A DNA stretch of 64,000 nt from Micrococcaceae bacterium Sec5.8 (lineage in GTDB: Bacteria > Actinomycetota > Actinomycetes > Actinomycetales > Micrococcaceae): contig CP143429.1 in the NCBI GenBank assembly GCA_039636775.1, positions 682,001 to 746,000 on the forward strand, in the 5' to 3' direction. Every line of letters begins with the position of its first letter. The stretch's first letter is position 1. The position numbers and the translations under genes were made by a program. A model generated the notes under the pieces. The model was not told the origin of the DNA. It was given only the letters and a program-made list of their open reading frames with translations, and made no database searches. Shown one piece after another: positions 1-7,994 of this stretch.

Positions 1-2
1 TC

Positions 3-1490
3 GTCGAAGGCATCGTCCGGATCGCCGGCGGCGATTTGACCACCAGGATCGCGCCCTCCGGCGCCAGGGACGACGTCGCGGCGGTCATTGCCGGGATCAA
101 CCTGATGGCTGATGACCTGCAGACCATTTACCAGGAACTGGAAGAACGCGTGGAAAGCCGGACGGCGATGCTGCGTGATGCCCAGGTGGAGCTGGAGCGG
201 ATGGCCCTGACCGACCCGTTGACCCAGCTGGCCAACAGGACCGCACTGAACTCGGTCCTCAGCCACGCCCTAGCAGAGACCTCCCGGGGCGAAATGCCGC
301 CGGCGCTGCTGGTCCTGGACCTTGACTCTTTCAAGGGCATCAACGACACGCTGGGACACAGCGCCGGCGATGACGTCCTCCGGGTGATTTCGCGGCGCCT
401 TGAGGCGGCCGTCCGGGATACGGACACCGTCGCCCGCCTCGGCGGCGACGAATTCGCCGTCATGTTGCCGAAATCCAATTTGGTCCGGGCCCGACGGGTG
501 GCCAACCGGATCCTGAAGGCCCTCAGCGAGAGCCTGGAGGTAGGGGACCTCCGCATCACTTGCGGGACCAGCATCGGCCTGCGAGTCGCGGAGGCCGGAC
601 AGTCCGTCGATGACCTGGTCATGGAGGCCGACACCGCGATGTACGCTGCCAAGGCCCAGCCGCACAGCAGCATCAAAGTGTTCGAGCCAGCTTTGCTCTA
701 TGCCCGCCGACTGCAGAGCGTCATGGTTACCGAGATGCGCGAGGCCATCCGCCAGGACCAGCTCACGCTGCACTACCAGCCGGTGGTGGACCTGGCCACC
801 GGCCGGATTGAAGGTGTGGAAGCGCTGGTGCGCTGGAACCACCCGGAGCGGGGGCTCCTGATGCCCGATTCGTTTATCCCGCTGGCGGAAGAGACCGGGA
901 TGATCGTGGAGCTCGGCCACTGGGTCCTGAAGCATGCGGTGCGTCAATTGCGGCACTGGCAGCAAGGGCTGGACGTGGACGCGAAGTTCAACATTCGGGT
1001 CAACATTTCTACCACCGAGCTGCAAAACCTCGACCTGATCGAGAACGTCCGCGACATTCTCCGAGAGACAGGTCTGGACGCCGCCAACCTCGTGGTGGAG
1101 TTGACGGAATCCATGGCTGTCAACGGCGGGGACGTGGACAAATACTCCCTCAGCGGCCTGCGGCGCCTGGGCGTCCAGCTGGAGATTGACGACTTCGGCA
1201 CCGGATATTCGTCCATCAGCTATTTGCGGCAGCTGCCGGTCAATGTGGTCAAAATCGACAAGAGCCTGATCGACGGGCTGGGCAGCGACGCGAAGGAGAG
1301 CGCGTTTGTGGAGGCGGTCCTGCACCTCATCCACGCCTGCGGGCTCACGGCCGTCGCCGAGGGTATCGAGACGGCGGAGCAGGCAGCTGAGCTGATCCGG
1401 TTGGGATGCTCGAGTGGCCAGGGCTACTATTTCGGCCGGCCTGTCCCGGCGGCGGAGCTTGAGGCAATGCTCCGCCGCCGCGTGCTATAG
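3..1490 (+). CDS. GGDEF-EAL cyclic-di-GMP turnover protein, 5' end outside window
   Basis: The reading frame is open from the first bases, so the start lies upstream. The first visible residues resemble the end of a HAMP linker (RIAGGDLTTRI), followed by a short coiled coil, so the missing part is probably a membrane sensor. The GGDEF domain has an intact GGDEF active site (nt 441-455) and an RxxD inhibitory site (RDTD) five residues before it, so diguanylate cyclase activity with product feedback is expected. The EAL domain follows with EALVRW, NIS, ELTES, DDFGTGYS and KIDKSLI, so phosphodiesterase activity is also plausible. Which activity dominates cannot be read from sequence. The TTG at 36 lies inside the HAMP-like region and is not a credible start. 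A strong hairpin follows the gene. Confidence 0.93.
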   Translation, partial: VEGIVRIAGGDLTTRIAPSGARDDVAAVIAGINLMADDLQTIYQELEERVESRTAMLRDAQVELERMALTDPLTQLANRTALNSVLSHALAETSRGEMPPALLVLDLDSFKGINDTLGHSAGDDVLRVISRRLEAAVRDTDTVARLGGDEFAVMLPKSNLVRARRVANRILKALSESLEVGDLRITCGTSIGLRVAEAGQSVDDLVMEADTAMYAAKAQPHSSIKVFEPALLYARRLQSVMVTEMREAIRQDQLTLHYQPVVDLATGRIEGVEALVRWNHPERGLLMPDSFIPLAEETGMIVELGHWVLKHAVRQLRHWQQGLDVDAKFNIRVNISTTELQNLDLIENVRDILRETGLDAANLVVELTESMAVNGGDVDKYSLSGLRRLGVQLEIDDFGTGYSSISYLRQLPVNVVKIDKSLIDGLGSDAKESAFVEAVLHLIHACGLTAVAEGIETAEQAAELIRLGCSSGQGYYFGRPVPAAELEAMLRRRVL

Positions 1491-1541
1491 GCCGCACTTT
1501 CAACCGTTTGGTGCCCCTGTTCCGGTGAACGGCGGCACGAA

Positions 1542-1580
1542 AAAGGCGGGCACCGGACCCTAGGTCCGCTGCCCGCCTTT
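1542..1580. terminator. Bidirectional rho-independent terminator
   Basis: A long GC-rich inverted repeat (arms AAAGGCGGGCA and TGCCCGCCTTT, with an inner CGGACC/GGTCCG stem) sits between the convergent ends of the GGDEF-EAL gene and the small peptide gene. A-rich and T-rich flanks allow it to work in both directions. Confidence 0.85.
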
Positions 1581-1591
1581 CGTTGACCCGA

Positions 1592-1744
1592 CTAGTTCTT
1601 CGGGGTGGAGTTCGGCCACCAGCCCACTGCCACGGCTGAGCCCTGGCCACCGTTTTCGCCGGAAGCAGAAATTGCCGAGGTGGCGGAAAGGCCTGCGGCT
1701 GCCAGCGCACCGGCGACGAGAAGGGCTGCGAGGGTCTTTTTCAT
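1592..1744 (-). CDS. Small secreted peptide, 50 aa, unknown function
   Basis: A short ORF runs from ATG at 1744 to TAG at 1592. An AGGAG ribosome site lies 8 nt upstream, and the terminator at 1542-1580 follows the stop. The protein begins MKKTLAALLVAGALAAAG, a classic positively charged and hydrophobic signal peptide, with a probable cleavage site after TSAISA near residue 26. The mature part is only about 24 residues, starts SGENGGQG and ends GWWPNSTPKN. No cysteines, lipobox or membrane anchor follow, so the product is probably exported as a short free peptide. It is divergent from the TPR gene at 1955, with about 210 nt between the start codons. I do not recognise a family. Roles as a signal peptide or as a small secreted structural peptide are both open. 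Confidence 0.7.
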   Translation of the reverse strand: MKKTLAALLVAGALAAAGLSATSAISASGENGGQGSAVAVGWWPNSTPKN

Positions 1745-1942
1745 GGGGGACTCCTGATACGTAAGGGGCTGATGTGACTTGTGTGATACGAGTTCAGTAT
1801 AGGGGCTTAAGACACGCCGAATACCAACTATTGGGTGATTATTTTTGAATCTGTGTTATCACGCGAAGCCTGGCTGATGCCGGCACCGAATGTTCACCCC
1901 GCCCAAAAGAGCGTGCCGTGCGGCAGCCCAGCCGCGGCAACA

Positions 1943-1948
1943 GATAAT
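1943..1948 (+). promoter_or_regulatory. -10 box of a leaderless promoter for the TPR gene
   Basis: GATAAT lies exactly 6 nt before ATG 1955, the spacing typical of leaderless actinobacterial transcripts. This decides the TPR start codon over the upstream GTG at 1835, which has no ribosome site. Confidence 0.6.
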
Positions 1949-1954
1949 GAAGTC

Positions 1955-2974
1955 ATGACATTGCACTCCGCCTCGCCTGCGTACGCTGCAGCTGAACTCA
2001 GGGCGTACGAGCATCGGATCAATCATGACTTCATCCAGGCTGCCGCCAGCGCCCACGATGCCGCGGCAATAGCCCGTGGCGACGGGGAAAGCGATGCTTG
2101 GTGGCGGATGACGTTTCTCGAGGCCGAAAACCTGCTGGATGCAGAGGAGTTCGCGACCTGCGCCTGCCTCGCTTCGGACCTGGTCGATGGCGGAGACGCG
2201 ACGACCGAGGACCAGGCCAAGGCGCGGGCGAATATCTTGTTGGCCAAGGCCCGGCAGGGCGCCGGGCTGTTGGAGCAAGCGGCCGACGCTGCCCGGGCTG
2301 CCGTCGAGCTCGTGTCGGAAAATGACGGGGAAACCGGGGTGAAGGCCCGGCAGGCTTTGATCGCTGCGCTTGCGGACATGGGAAGTTTGGACGAAGCCTG
2401 GACCGAATGCCTTGGTCTGGCTGAGGCTGTTTCTGCTGAAGTTGACGACCAACTTATCGGAAAGGTCTACTGGGTGATTGGCAACGTGGCCTTTCTGTGC
2501 AGCAAAGTCCGGGAGGGGCTTGAATATCACGAGCTCGCAGCGGCGACCTTTTCTCCCGCCCGGAACCTCGATGTCTGGGCGAAATTCAATAAAGCGTCGG
2601 CGGCTATGCGGCTTGCGGCCGATGTAGCGGACGCGGACACTCTGCGATGTATCGAGCGGGCGGAACTGGCGACCGATGTCATTGGCGGAACGCCAAACGA
2701 CTACCTTCTGCTGAATTTGAACCGTGCCCATTGGAATTATCTCGCTGGAGATTCGCAGACCGCCATTCAGCTCCTGCAGGGCGTGTGCGCCGCCGAGGGG
2801 GCTTTGCCCCAAATTCTCGGTGAAGCCCATCTCTTGCTCGGCCGGGCACATTCCAGCGCCGGCAATGGTGAGGCGGGAAGGGACAATCTGCTGCTGGCCG
2901 CGGACCATTTCGAGGCGTCAGGCGCGCAACAGCGTGCGGACCAGGCCCGGGAGTTCCTCGCGGACCACGCTTGA
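1955..2974 (+). CDS. Cytoplasmic TPR-like helical repeat protein, 339 aa
   Basis: The protein is almost entirely amphipathic helices rich in Ala, Leu and Glu, with TPR-type spacing (for example AWTECLGLAEAV and GEAHLLLGRAHSSAGN near the C terminus). There is no N-terminal HTH, no signal peptide and no enzyme motif. Similar all-helical repeat folds occur in the sensor parts of AfsR/LuxR-type regulators and in Rap-like peptide receptors. I chose ATG 1955 because a GATAAT box sits 6 nt upstream. The longer frame from GTG 1835 adds 40 residues without helical repeat character. The gene stands alone and is divergent from a 50-residue secreted peptide gene. A peptide-receptor relationship is an inference from arrangement only. 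Confidence 0.75.
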   Translation: MTLHSASPAYAAAELRAYEHRINHDFIQAAASAHDAAAIARGDGESDAWWRMTFLEAENLLDAEEFATCACLASDLVDGGDATTEDQAKARANILLAKARQGAGLLEQAADAARAAVELVSENDGETGVKARQALIAALADMGSLDEAWTECLGLAEAVSAEVDDQLIGKVYWVIGNVAFLCSKVREGLEYHELAAATFSPARNLDVWAKFNKASAAMRLAADVADADTLRCIERAELATDVIGGTPNDYLLLNLNRAHWNYLAGDSQTAIQLLQGVCAAEGALPQILGEAHLLLGRAHSSAGNGEAGRDNLLLAADHFEASGAQQRADQAREFLADHA

Positions 2975-3074
2975 GCCGGCCGGCCGGACGCGCGGGCCCG
3001 GCCGGCCTCCTGCTGGGCATGCCCCCGATGGCCCGGACGGATGGACATCACCGGATTATGCCCGTTGGCAACGC

Positions 3075-3728
3075 TTAGGAATGAGCATGTCCAGTGGTGG
3101 GAGCTGCGGCGGACGAACGCTTGCGGCCCAGGAACACCGCTGCGCCGCCGGCCAACAGGCTCAGCACCAGCAGCACCCAGCCCGCGACCGTGAGGCCCGA
3201 GGCCAAAGCGACCTGACCGGCGTCGACCGTGTCCGCAGAAAGCATGGAGTCGATCGCCGCATTACCCCACAGCCTGACGGCCGCAAAGAGCAGGGGAGCT
3301 GCCCAAAGCGCCCACCGCAGCCCCTTCCGGGCCACGTTGGTGCCGATCAGCAGCAGCCAGGTGAAGCCGAAGATTAGCGGAAAGAGCGTGCCTGCCGTCT
3401 TGTGGACGTAGTTGAGCTGGCCGCGGGCCGCTTCATCTGTCGCGCCGCGGAGTTGTTCCACGAAGCCTGGGTCGAAGCCGCCAATCAGGGAGTCCGGCAT
3501 AGCCAGGCCCCCACTGAGCTGGGTGAGCTGGTTCAGCGTGAGCAGGTGGAGGTACCAGAACAGGAACAGGCTGGCCACAACGCCGGCGATCAGGATCAGG
3601 TTGCTGTTGCTCTGCGCCTTTTGCGGTGTGCGGCTGGTGCTGGGATTGATCACCGGCGGCAGCTGGTGCTGGGGAACCGACGCGTTGGCGCCGTGCTTCT
3701 TGATTCGCTGTGCGGGTGTCTTGGCCAT
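3075..3728 (-). CDS. Hypothetical integral membrane protein, 217 aa
   Basis: It starts MAKTPAQRIKKHG with a basic, Pro/Ser/Gln-rich N-terminal 35 residues, then four predicted membrane helices: LILIAGVVASLFLFWYL, LFPLIFGFTWLLLIG, a segment around LRWALWAAPLLFAAV, and VAGWVLLVLSLLAGGAAVFL. The loop between helices 1 and 2 carries about 70 soluble residues. No catalytic motif is visible and the function is unknown. ATG 3728 is preferred because GATAAT lies 6 nt upstream on this strand; a longer frame to 3938 is low-complexity Arg/Pro. The last residues (TTGHAHS) are encoded by a copy of the GRCATGYY-centred repeat that is tandemly repeated at 4735-5080, so the natural C terminus may have been replaced by the repeat. 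Confidence 0.8.
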   Translation of the reverse strand: MAKTPAQRIKKHGANASVPQHQLPPVINPSTSRTPQKAQSNSNLILIAGVVASLFLFWYLHLLTLNQLTQLSGGLAMPDSLIGGFDPGFVEQLRGATDEAARGQLNYVHKTAGTLFPLIFGFTWLLLIGTNVARKGLRWALWAAPLLFAAVRLWGNAAIDSMLSADTVDAGQVALASGLTVAGWVLLVLSLLAGGAAVFLGRKRSSAAAPTTGHAHS

Positions 3729-3734
3729 GGCTCC

Positions 3735-3740
3735 ATTATC
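3735..3740 (-). promoter_or_regulatory. -10 box of leaderless promoter for the membrane protein
   Basis: On the minus strand GATAAT is followed by 6 nt (GGAGCC) and then ATG 3728. Confidence 0.55.
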
Positions 3741-3837
3741 GCCCGGCCCCGTCGCGAAACCGGCCGCCGGGCGGCGTGGGACGCCCGCCGGGTCCGTGCC
3801 TCGCCGGGCCTGCCTGTTCACTGCCGGTGGGCGCCGA

Positions 3838-3843
3838 TAGGCT
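3838..3843 (+). promoter_or_regulatory. -10 box of leaderless promoter for the IMPase-family gene
   Basis: TAGGCT lies 7 nt upstream of GTG 3851. Transcription would begin at or next to the start codon. Confidence 0.55.
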
Positions 3844-3850
3844 GGAGCGC

Positions 3851-4708
3851 GTGACCGAACTAGGAAAGCACCGGCTTGGCCGGCACAGCACTGCTGAACT
3901 CGACCCCGCCCTGGACGATTACCGGCTCGCCGAGGCACTGGTGCGCGAGGCCGGCACCCTGGCGTTGCTCATGCGCCAGGCCGGGCTGGAGGGCCGGCAA
4001 AAGACGTCGGTTTCCGACGTCGTCACGGCCGCCGACCACGCGGCCGAGGCTTACGTGCTGGAACAGCTGAAGCGCTGCCGGCCCGACGACGGCATCCTCG
4101 GCGAAGAGGGGGCCTCCGTGGCCGGCACCAGCGGCCGGACCTGGGTCATCGACCCGGTCGACGGGACGTATAACTTCCTGAACGGCTCCACCTACTGGTG
4201 CTCCGCGATTGCCCTCAAGGATCCCTCCGGGGTGCTGCTCGGTGCAATTTACCAGCCGGAGGAGGACAAACTCTGGCTCGGCGGAACCGAGAAGCCTGCC
4301 ACGCTCAACAGTGAACCACTGGTGACGTTCGGTCCGGGCGGAGTCGGGGGCGCCCGCCGCGCTGAGACCCCCTTGTCCGAACTCGGAGCAGCCACCTACA
4401 TCCATCCCACCTGGCTCGCCGACCCGTTATGCGCCATGCCGTGGCATGCCGCTGCGACGTCCGCCGCCGCGCTGCGCATGTTTGGCTCCGGTTCCTGCGA
4501 CCTCAGCCGAGTGGCCGACGGCGAACTGGGATGCTGGTTCCAGCACAGCTGCCCGGAATGGGACTGGCTCCCGGGCAAAGCCATTGTCCTCGCGGCCGGC
4601 GGCGCCGTCGACGTCGTCCGGGTCAACGGCCTCGACTGGTTTGTCGCCGGCGGAACGACCGCGGTCCAGCAGCTCCGCGCCGCCTTGGAATCCGGCTCCG
4701 TAGCTTAG
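3851..4708 (+). CDS. hisN: Inositol-monophosphatase-family phosphatase, probably histidinol-phosphatase
   Basis: A 285-residue member of the Mg-dependent, Li-sensitive IMPase superfamily. It has the metal-binding GEEG motif, the family signature WVIDPVDGTYNF and the C-terminal partner motif WDWLPGKAIVLAAGGAV. Members hydrolyse phosphate monoesters such as inositol-1-phosphate or histidinol phosphate. Actinobacteria commonly use this type as HisN for histidine synthesis, but no other his gene is in the window, so the substrate is inferred. Start GTG 3851 follows GGAG and a TAGGCT box; the longer frame to 3710 is antisense to the divergent membrane gene. The symbol is tentative. Confidence 0.8.
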   Translation: MTELGKHRLGRHSTAELDPALDDYRLAEALVREAGTLALLMRQAGLEGRQKTSVSDVVTAADHAAEAYVLEQLKRCRPDDGILGEEGASVAGTSGRTWVIDPVDGTYNFLNGSTYWCSAIALKDPSGVLLGAIYQPEEDKLWLGGTEKPATLNSEPLVTFGPGGVGGARRAETPLSELGAATYIHPTWLADPLCAMPWHAAATSAAALRMFGSGSCDLSRVADGELGCWFQHSCPEWDWLPGKAIVLAAGGAVDVVRVNGLDWFVAGGTTAVQQLRAALESGSVA

Positions 4709-4734
4709 CGGCCGGCGGGCGCCCCCCGCGGGGA

Positions 4735-5080
4735 GGACATGCCCGGTGGTGGCTGCCGGCCCAGGCGGGCATGCTCATTCTCTGTGAGCCCGGAAGGGCA
4801 TGCCCGGTGGTGGGTGTCGGCCGCGGCGGACATGCTCATTGTTGGTGGCGGGGCCTGGACATATGGGCATTATGTCCAGTGGCCGTGGGCGAAGAAGGGC
4901 ATGCCCAGTGGTGGGTGCCGTCCCAGGCGGACATGCCCGTTCTTTGTGAGCCCGGAAGGGCATGCCCGGTGGTGGGTGTCGGCTGCGGCGGACATGCTCA
5001 TTGTTGGTGGCGGGGCCTGGACATATGGGCATTATGTCCAGTGGCCGTGGGCGGAGACGGGCATGCCCGGCAGGGCGGAC
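4735..5080 (+). repeat. Tandem 162-bp repeat, about 2.1 copies, of GRCATGYY-centred motifs
   Basis: Bases from 4735 are repeated from 4897 with exactly 162 nt offset and only scattered substitutions. Each unit holds several short motifs of the type GGGCATGCCCGGTGG and GGACATGCTCATT, plus an inverted repeat TGGACATA...TATGTCCA. Because 162 is a multiple of three, the repeat stays open in one frame and gives a false 121-residue ORF. The same motif family occurs at 3083-3107 and 50446-50688. This block fills the gap between the IMPase gene and pcrA. Confidence 0.85.
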
Positions 5081-5101
5081 GTCGGCGTCAGCGGCACCGC
5101 C

Positions 5102-5107
5102 TAGACT
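5102..5107 (+). promoter_or_regulatory. -10 box upstream of pcrA
   Basis: TAGACT lies 10 nt before ATG 5118. There is no ribosome site between them, so the message is probably leaderless or nearly so. Confidence 0.45.
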
Positions 5108-5117
5108 TGTTAACACC

Positions 5118-7640
5118 ATGGATATGTTGTTTGACCCTTACGCCGACGGACCTTTCGCAGCTGCCTCAAAGTCGGCGGTGCACACAAAAACGCCCGCCGG
5201 AATGGGCATGGCCGGGCTGGATTCAGCGGAAAACGCCGGGCCGGGCCGCGTCCACGGAGGCCACCCGGCAGGGGAAGGGGACCACCCCGCGCTTCCGGGC
5301 CCGGCGGAGCTCCTGGAAGGGCTGAACCCGCAGCAGGAAGAGGCCGTGAAGCACGCCGGCAGCGCCCTGCTGATCGTCGCCGGTGCCGGCTCGGGCAAGA
5401 CGCGGGTGCTCAGCAACCGCATCGCCTACCTGATCGCCACCCGCCGCGCCCACCACGGCGAAATTCTGGCCATCACCTTCACAAACAAGGCCGCCGCCGA
5501 AATGCGGGAACGGGTGGAAGCCCTGGTGGGCGGCCGGGCCAAGACCATGTGGGTCTCCACTTTTCACTCCTCTTGCGTCCGGATCCTGCGCCGCGAAGCT
5601 AAGAATGTCGGGCTGAACTCCAATTTCTCCATCTACGATTCCGCCGACTCGCTGCGACTGATCAACCTGGTGGCGAAAAACCTGGACCTCGACCCCAAGC
5701 GCTTTCCGCCCAAGGCCATCCAGCACAAGATCTCGGCGCTCAAAAATGAACTGATCGACGCTGACAGCTATTCCTCCAGCGCCAACCACAACGAGCCCTT
5801 CGAACAGGCCGTTGCCGAGGTCTTCAAGGGCTACACGCAGCGGCTGCGCCAGGCCAACGCCATGGACTTCGATGACCTGATCGCCGAGACGGTCTACATG
5901 TTCCGTGCCTTCCCGGCGCTCGCGGAGTCCTACCGGCGCCGCTTCCGGCACGTCCTCGTCGACGAATACCAGGACACCAACCACGCCCAGTACGCCCTCG
6001 TCCGGGAGATCGTCGGCGAAGGCCCCGGCGCTGCCGAGCTGACCGTCGTCGGCGATTCGGACCAGTCCATCTACGCCTTCCGCGGCGCCGATATCCGCAA
6101 CATCGTGGAATTCGAAAAAGACTACCCGGACGCCCACACCATCAAGCTCGAGCAGAACTACCGCTCCACCCAGACCATCCTCAGCGCGGCCAACTCGGTG
6201 ATCTCCCGCAACCCCAACCGGCCGGAGAAACGGCTCTGGACGGCAGAGGGCGACGGCGAGAAAATCGTCGGCTATGTCGGCGAAAACGAGCACGACGAAG
6301 CCCAGTTCATTGCCAAGGAAATTGACCGGCTGCAGGACGAAAGTGATTTGCGCCCGGGCGACGTCGCGATCTTCTACCGCACCAACGCCCAGTCACGCTC
6401 GATTGAGGACGTCCTGGTCCGTGTCGGCCTCCCCTACAAAGTGGTCGGCGGTACCCGGTTCTACGAGCGCAAGGAAATTAAAGACGCTCTCGCGTATCTC
6501 CGGGTCCTGGTCAACCCGGACGACGACGTCAACCTGCGCCGCATCCTCAACGAGCCCAAGCGCGGCATCGGCGACAGGGCCGAGGGTGCCGTGGCCTCCC
6601 TCGCGCAGCGCGACAGGATCTCGTTCATGGCAGCGGCCCGCCGCGCCGATGAGGCGCCGGGCATGGCCACCCGTTCCGTCAACGCGGTCCAGGGCTTCGT
6701 GAAGCTCCTCGACGACCTCGCCGAGGTGGCCTCCGGCTCCGGTGCGGCAGCTGCCCTGGAAGCGGTGCTGGAACAAACCGGCTACCTTGCCACCCTCCGC
6801 TCCAGCTCCGACCCGCAGGACGAGTCCCGCGTGGAGAACCTGGCGGAACTCGTCGCCGTCGTGCGTGAATACGAACGCGACAACCCCGAAGGCTCGCTCG
6901 GAGCCTTCCTTGAAGGTGTGTCCCTCGTCGCCGACGCCGACCAGATTCCGGACGCACCCGCAGGGAGCCCCGACCAGCTCGCCGCCGCCGTCGCCGAAGC
7001 CAAGCGGCTCGGCGTCGTTACCCTGATGACCCTGCACACCGCCAAGGGCCTGGAATTTCCCGTGGTGTTCCTGACCGGCATGGAGCACGGGCTGTTCCCG
7101 CACCAGCGCTCCGCCACCGATCCCAAGGAACTGGCAGAGGAACGCCGGCTCGCCTACGTGGGCCTGACCCGGGCACGGAAACGCCTCTACCTGACCCGGT
7201 CCGAGGTCCGCAGCATGTGGGGTCAAAGCCAATACAACCCCGCCAGCCAGTTCATCGAGGAAATCCCCGCGGAACTGGTGGAGTGGAAGCGCGAAGGCTC
7301 CACCCGCCAGGCCGGCGGTTGGGGGAGCGGCGCCGCGATCGGATCCAGCCGGTACGGCGGGTCCTTCTGGGGCGCCGGCACGGCCCGCGGGTCTGAAGGC
7401 ACTCCCACCGCCGGGTTCAATGCGGACGTCCCCGCGGCCATCGCCAAGAACCGGGTGCAGCCGCAAAAGGAGATCGTGGCGGTCAGTGTGGGCGACAAGG
7501 TCAACCACACGAGCTTCGGCAACGGCACCGTACTCGCCGTCGAAGGCGCCGGGGACAAGACCGTCGCGAAGGTGAAGTTCGGCGTCGGCGAGAAGCGTCT
7601 CCTGCTCCGGTACGCCCCGCTGACCAAAATCGACGCCTAG
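5118..7640 (+). CDS. pcrA: ATP-dependent DNA helicase PcrA/UvrD
   Basis: An 840-residue superfamily 1A 3'-5' helicase for nucleotide excision repair and replication restart. Visible motifs in order: AGAGSGKT (Walker A, about residue 88), TFTNKAAAEMRERV (Ia), DEYQDTN (II), GDSDQSIYAFRGAD (III), QNYRST (IV), TLHTAKGLEFPVVFL (V) and RRLAYVGLTRARKRL (VI). The C-terminal 50 residues (VGDKVNHTSFGNGTV onward) form the Tudor-like module that contacts RNA polymerase in PcrA/UvrD proteins. A disordered, low-conservation N-terminal stretch of about 70 residues precedes the helicase core, as in other actinobacterial copies. ATG 5118 is used; the frame continues upstream into the repeat block, which is not coding. 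Confidence 0.96.
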   Translation: MDMLFDPYADGPFAAASKSAVHTKTPAGMGMAGLDSAENAGPGRVHGGHPAGEGDHPALPGPAELLEGLNPQQEEAVKHAGSALLIVAGAGSGKTRVLSNRIAYLIATRRAHHGEILAITFTNKAAAEMRERVEALVGGRAKTMWVSTFHSSCVRILRREAKNVGLNSNFSIYDSADSLRLINLVAKNLDLDPKRFPPKAIQHKISALKNELIDADSYSSSANHNEPFEQAVAEVFKGYTQRLRQANAMDFDDLIAETVYMFRAFPALAESYRRRFRHVLVDEYQDTNHAQYALVREIVGEGPGAAELTVVGDSDQSIYAFRGADIRNIVEFEKDYPDAHTIKLEQNYRSTQTILSAANSVISRNPNRPEKRLWTAEGDGEKIVGYVGENEHDEAQFIAKEIDRLQDESDLRPGDVAIFYRTNAQSRSIEDVLVRVGLPYKVVGGTRFYERKEIKDALAYLRVLVNPDDDVNLRRILNEPKRGIGDRAEGAVASLAQRDRISFMAAARRADEAPGMATRSVNAVQGFVKLLDDLAEVASGSGAAAALEAVLEQTGYLATLRSSSDPQDESRVENLAELVAVVREYERDNPEGSLGAFLEGVSLVADADQIPDAPAGSPDQLAAAVAEAKRLGVVTLMTLHTAKGLEFPVVFLTGMEHGLFPHQRSATDPKELAEERRLAYVGLTRARKRLYLTRSEVRSMWGQSQYNPASQFIEEIPAELVEWKREGSTRQAGGWGSGAAIGSSRYGGSFWGAGTARGSEGTPTAGFNADVPAAIAKNRVQPQKEIVAVSVGDKVNHTSFGNGTVLAVEGAGDKTVAKVKFGVGEKRLLLRYAPLTKIDA

Positions 7641-7994
7641 CACCGGCGTTAGCTGCGGAAAACTCTCCGCGGGCGCCTCTTTCCGCGTCGGGCGCGAGGG
7701 CTGCGAACGGATTCCCGCAGCCGGTAAACCCGGCCCGCGGGGGCGCTCGGAAGCCCCAAAACCCCCGTAATCTAGGCGTTTTTCTACGCTCCATAGAATA
7801 GTGTCCTTACTCACATTACGGGTACTCTGGGGAGGGCTTCTCCCAAGGAAGGGCTAGAGTTCCGAAAGGAGCATTGCGCCGTGTGGCTCGTTTCCAAGCA
7901 AGTCGCAGGGTGCGTTTATTCCGCAGCCCGGTAACCGCGATAACGTGGGGTCCGGCTGTACAGAAACTACTTCGACGTAGAAGGACACTCAACC
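7641..7994 (+). other. Intergenic leader region of sucCD
   Basis: This 354-nt gap between pcrA and sucC has no convincing long ORF. It should contain the sucCD promoter, but no clear -35/-10 pair stands out; TAGAGT at 7855-7860 is the best -10 candidate. A 17-codon ORF (GTG 7881 to TAA 7934) is preceded by AAAGGAG and could be a leader peptide, but nothing else supports it. An AGAAGGAC ribosome site lies just before GTG 7995. Confidence 0.4.

Noticed and set aside
1835..1954. GTG 1835 as TPR start
   Set aside because: No ribosome site and no helical repeat character; GATAAT placed 6 nt before ATG 1955 fits better.
4739..5104. 121-residue ORF with internal 54-residue repeats
   Set aside because: It is a by-product of a 162-bp DNA tandem duplication that happens to be a multiple of three; no ribosome site, odd composition, and the same motifs occur at non-coding sites elsewhere.
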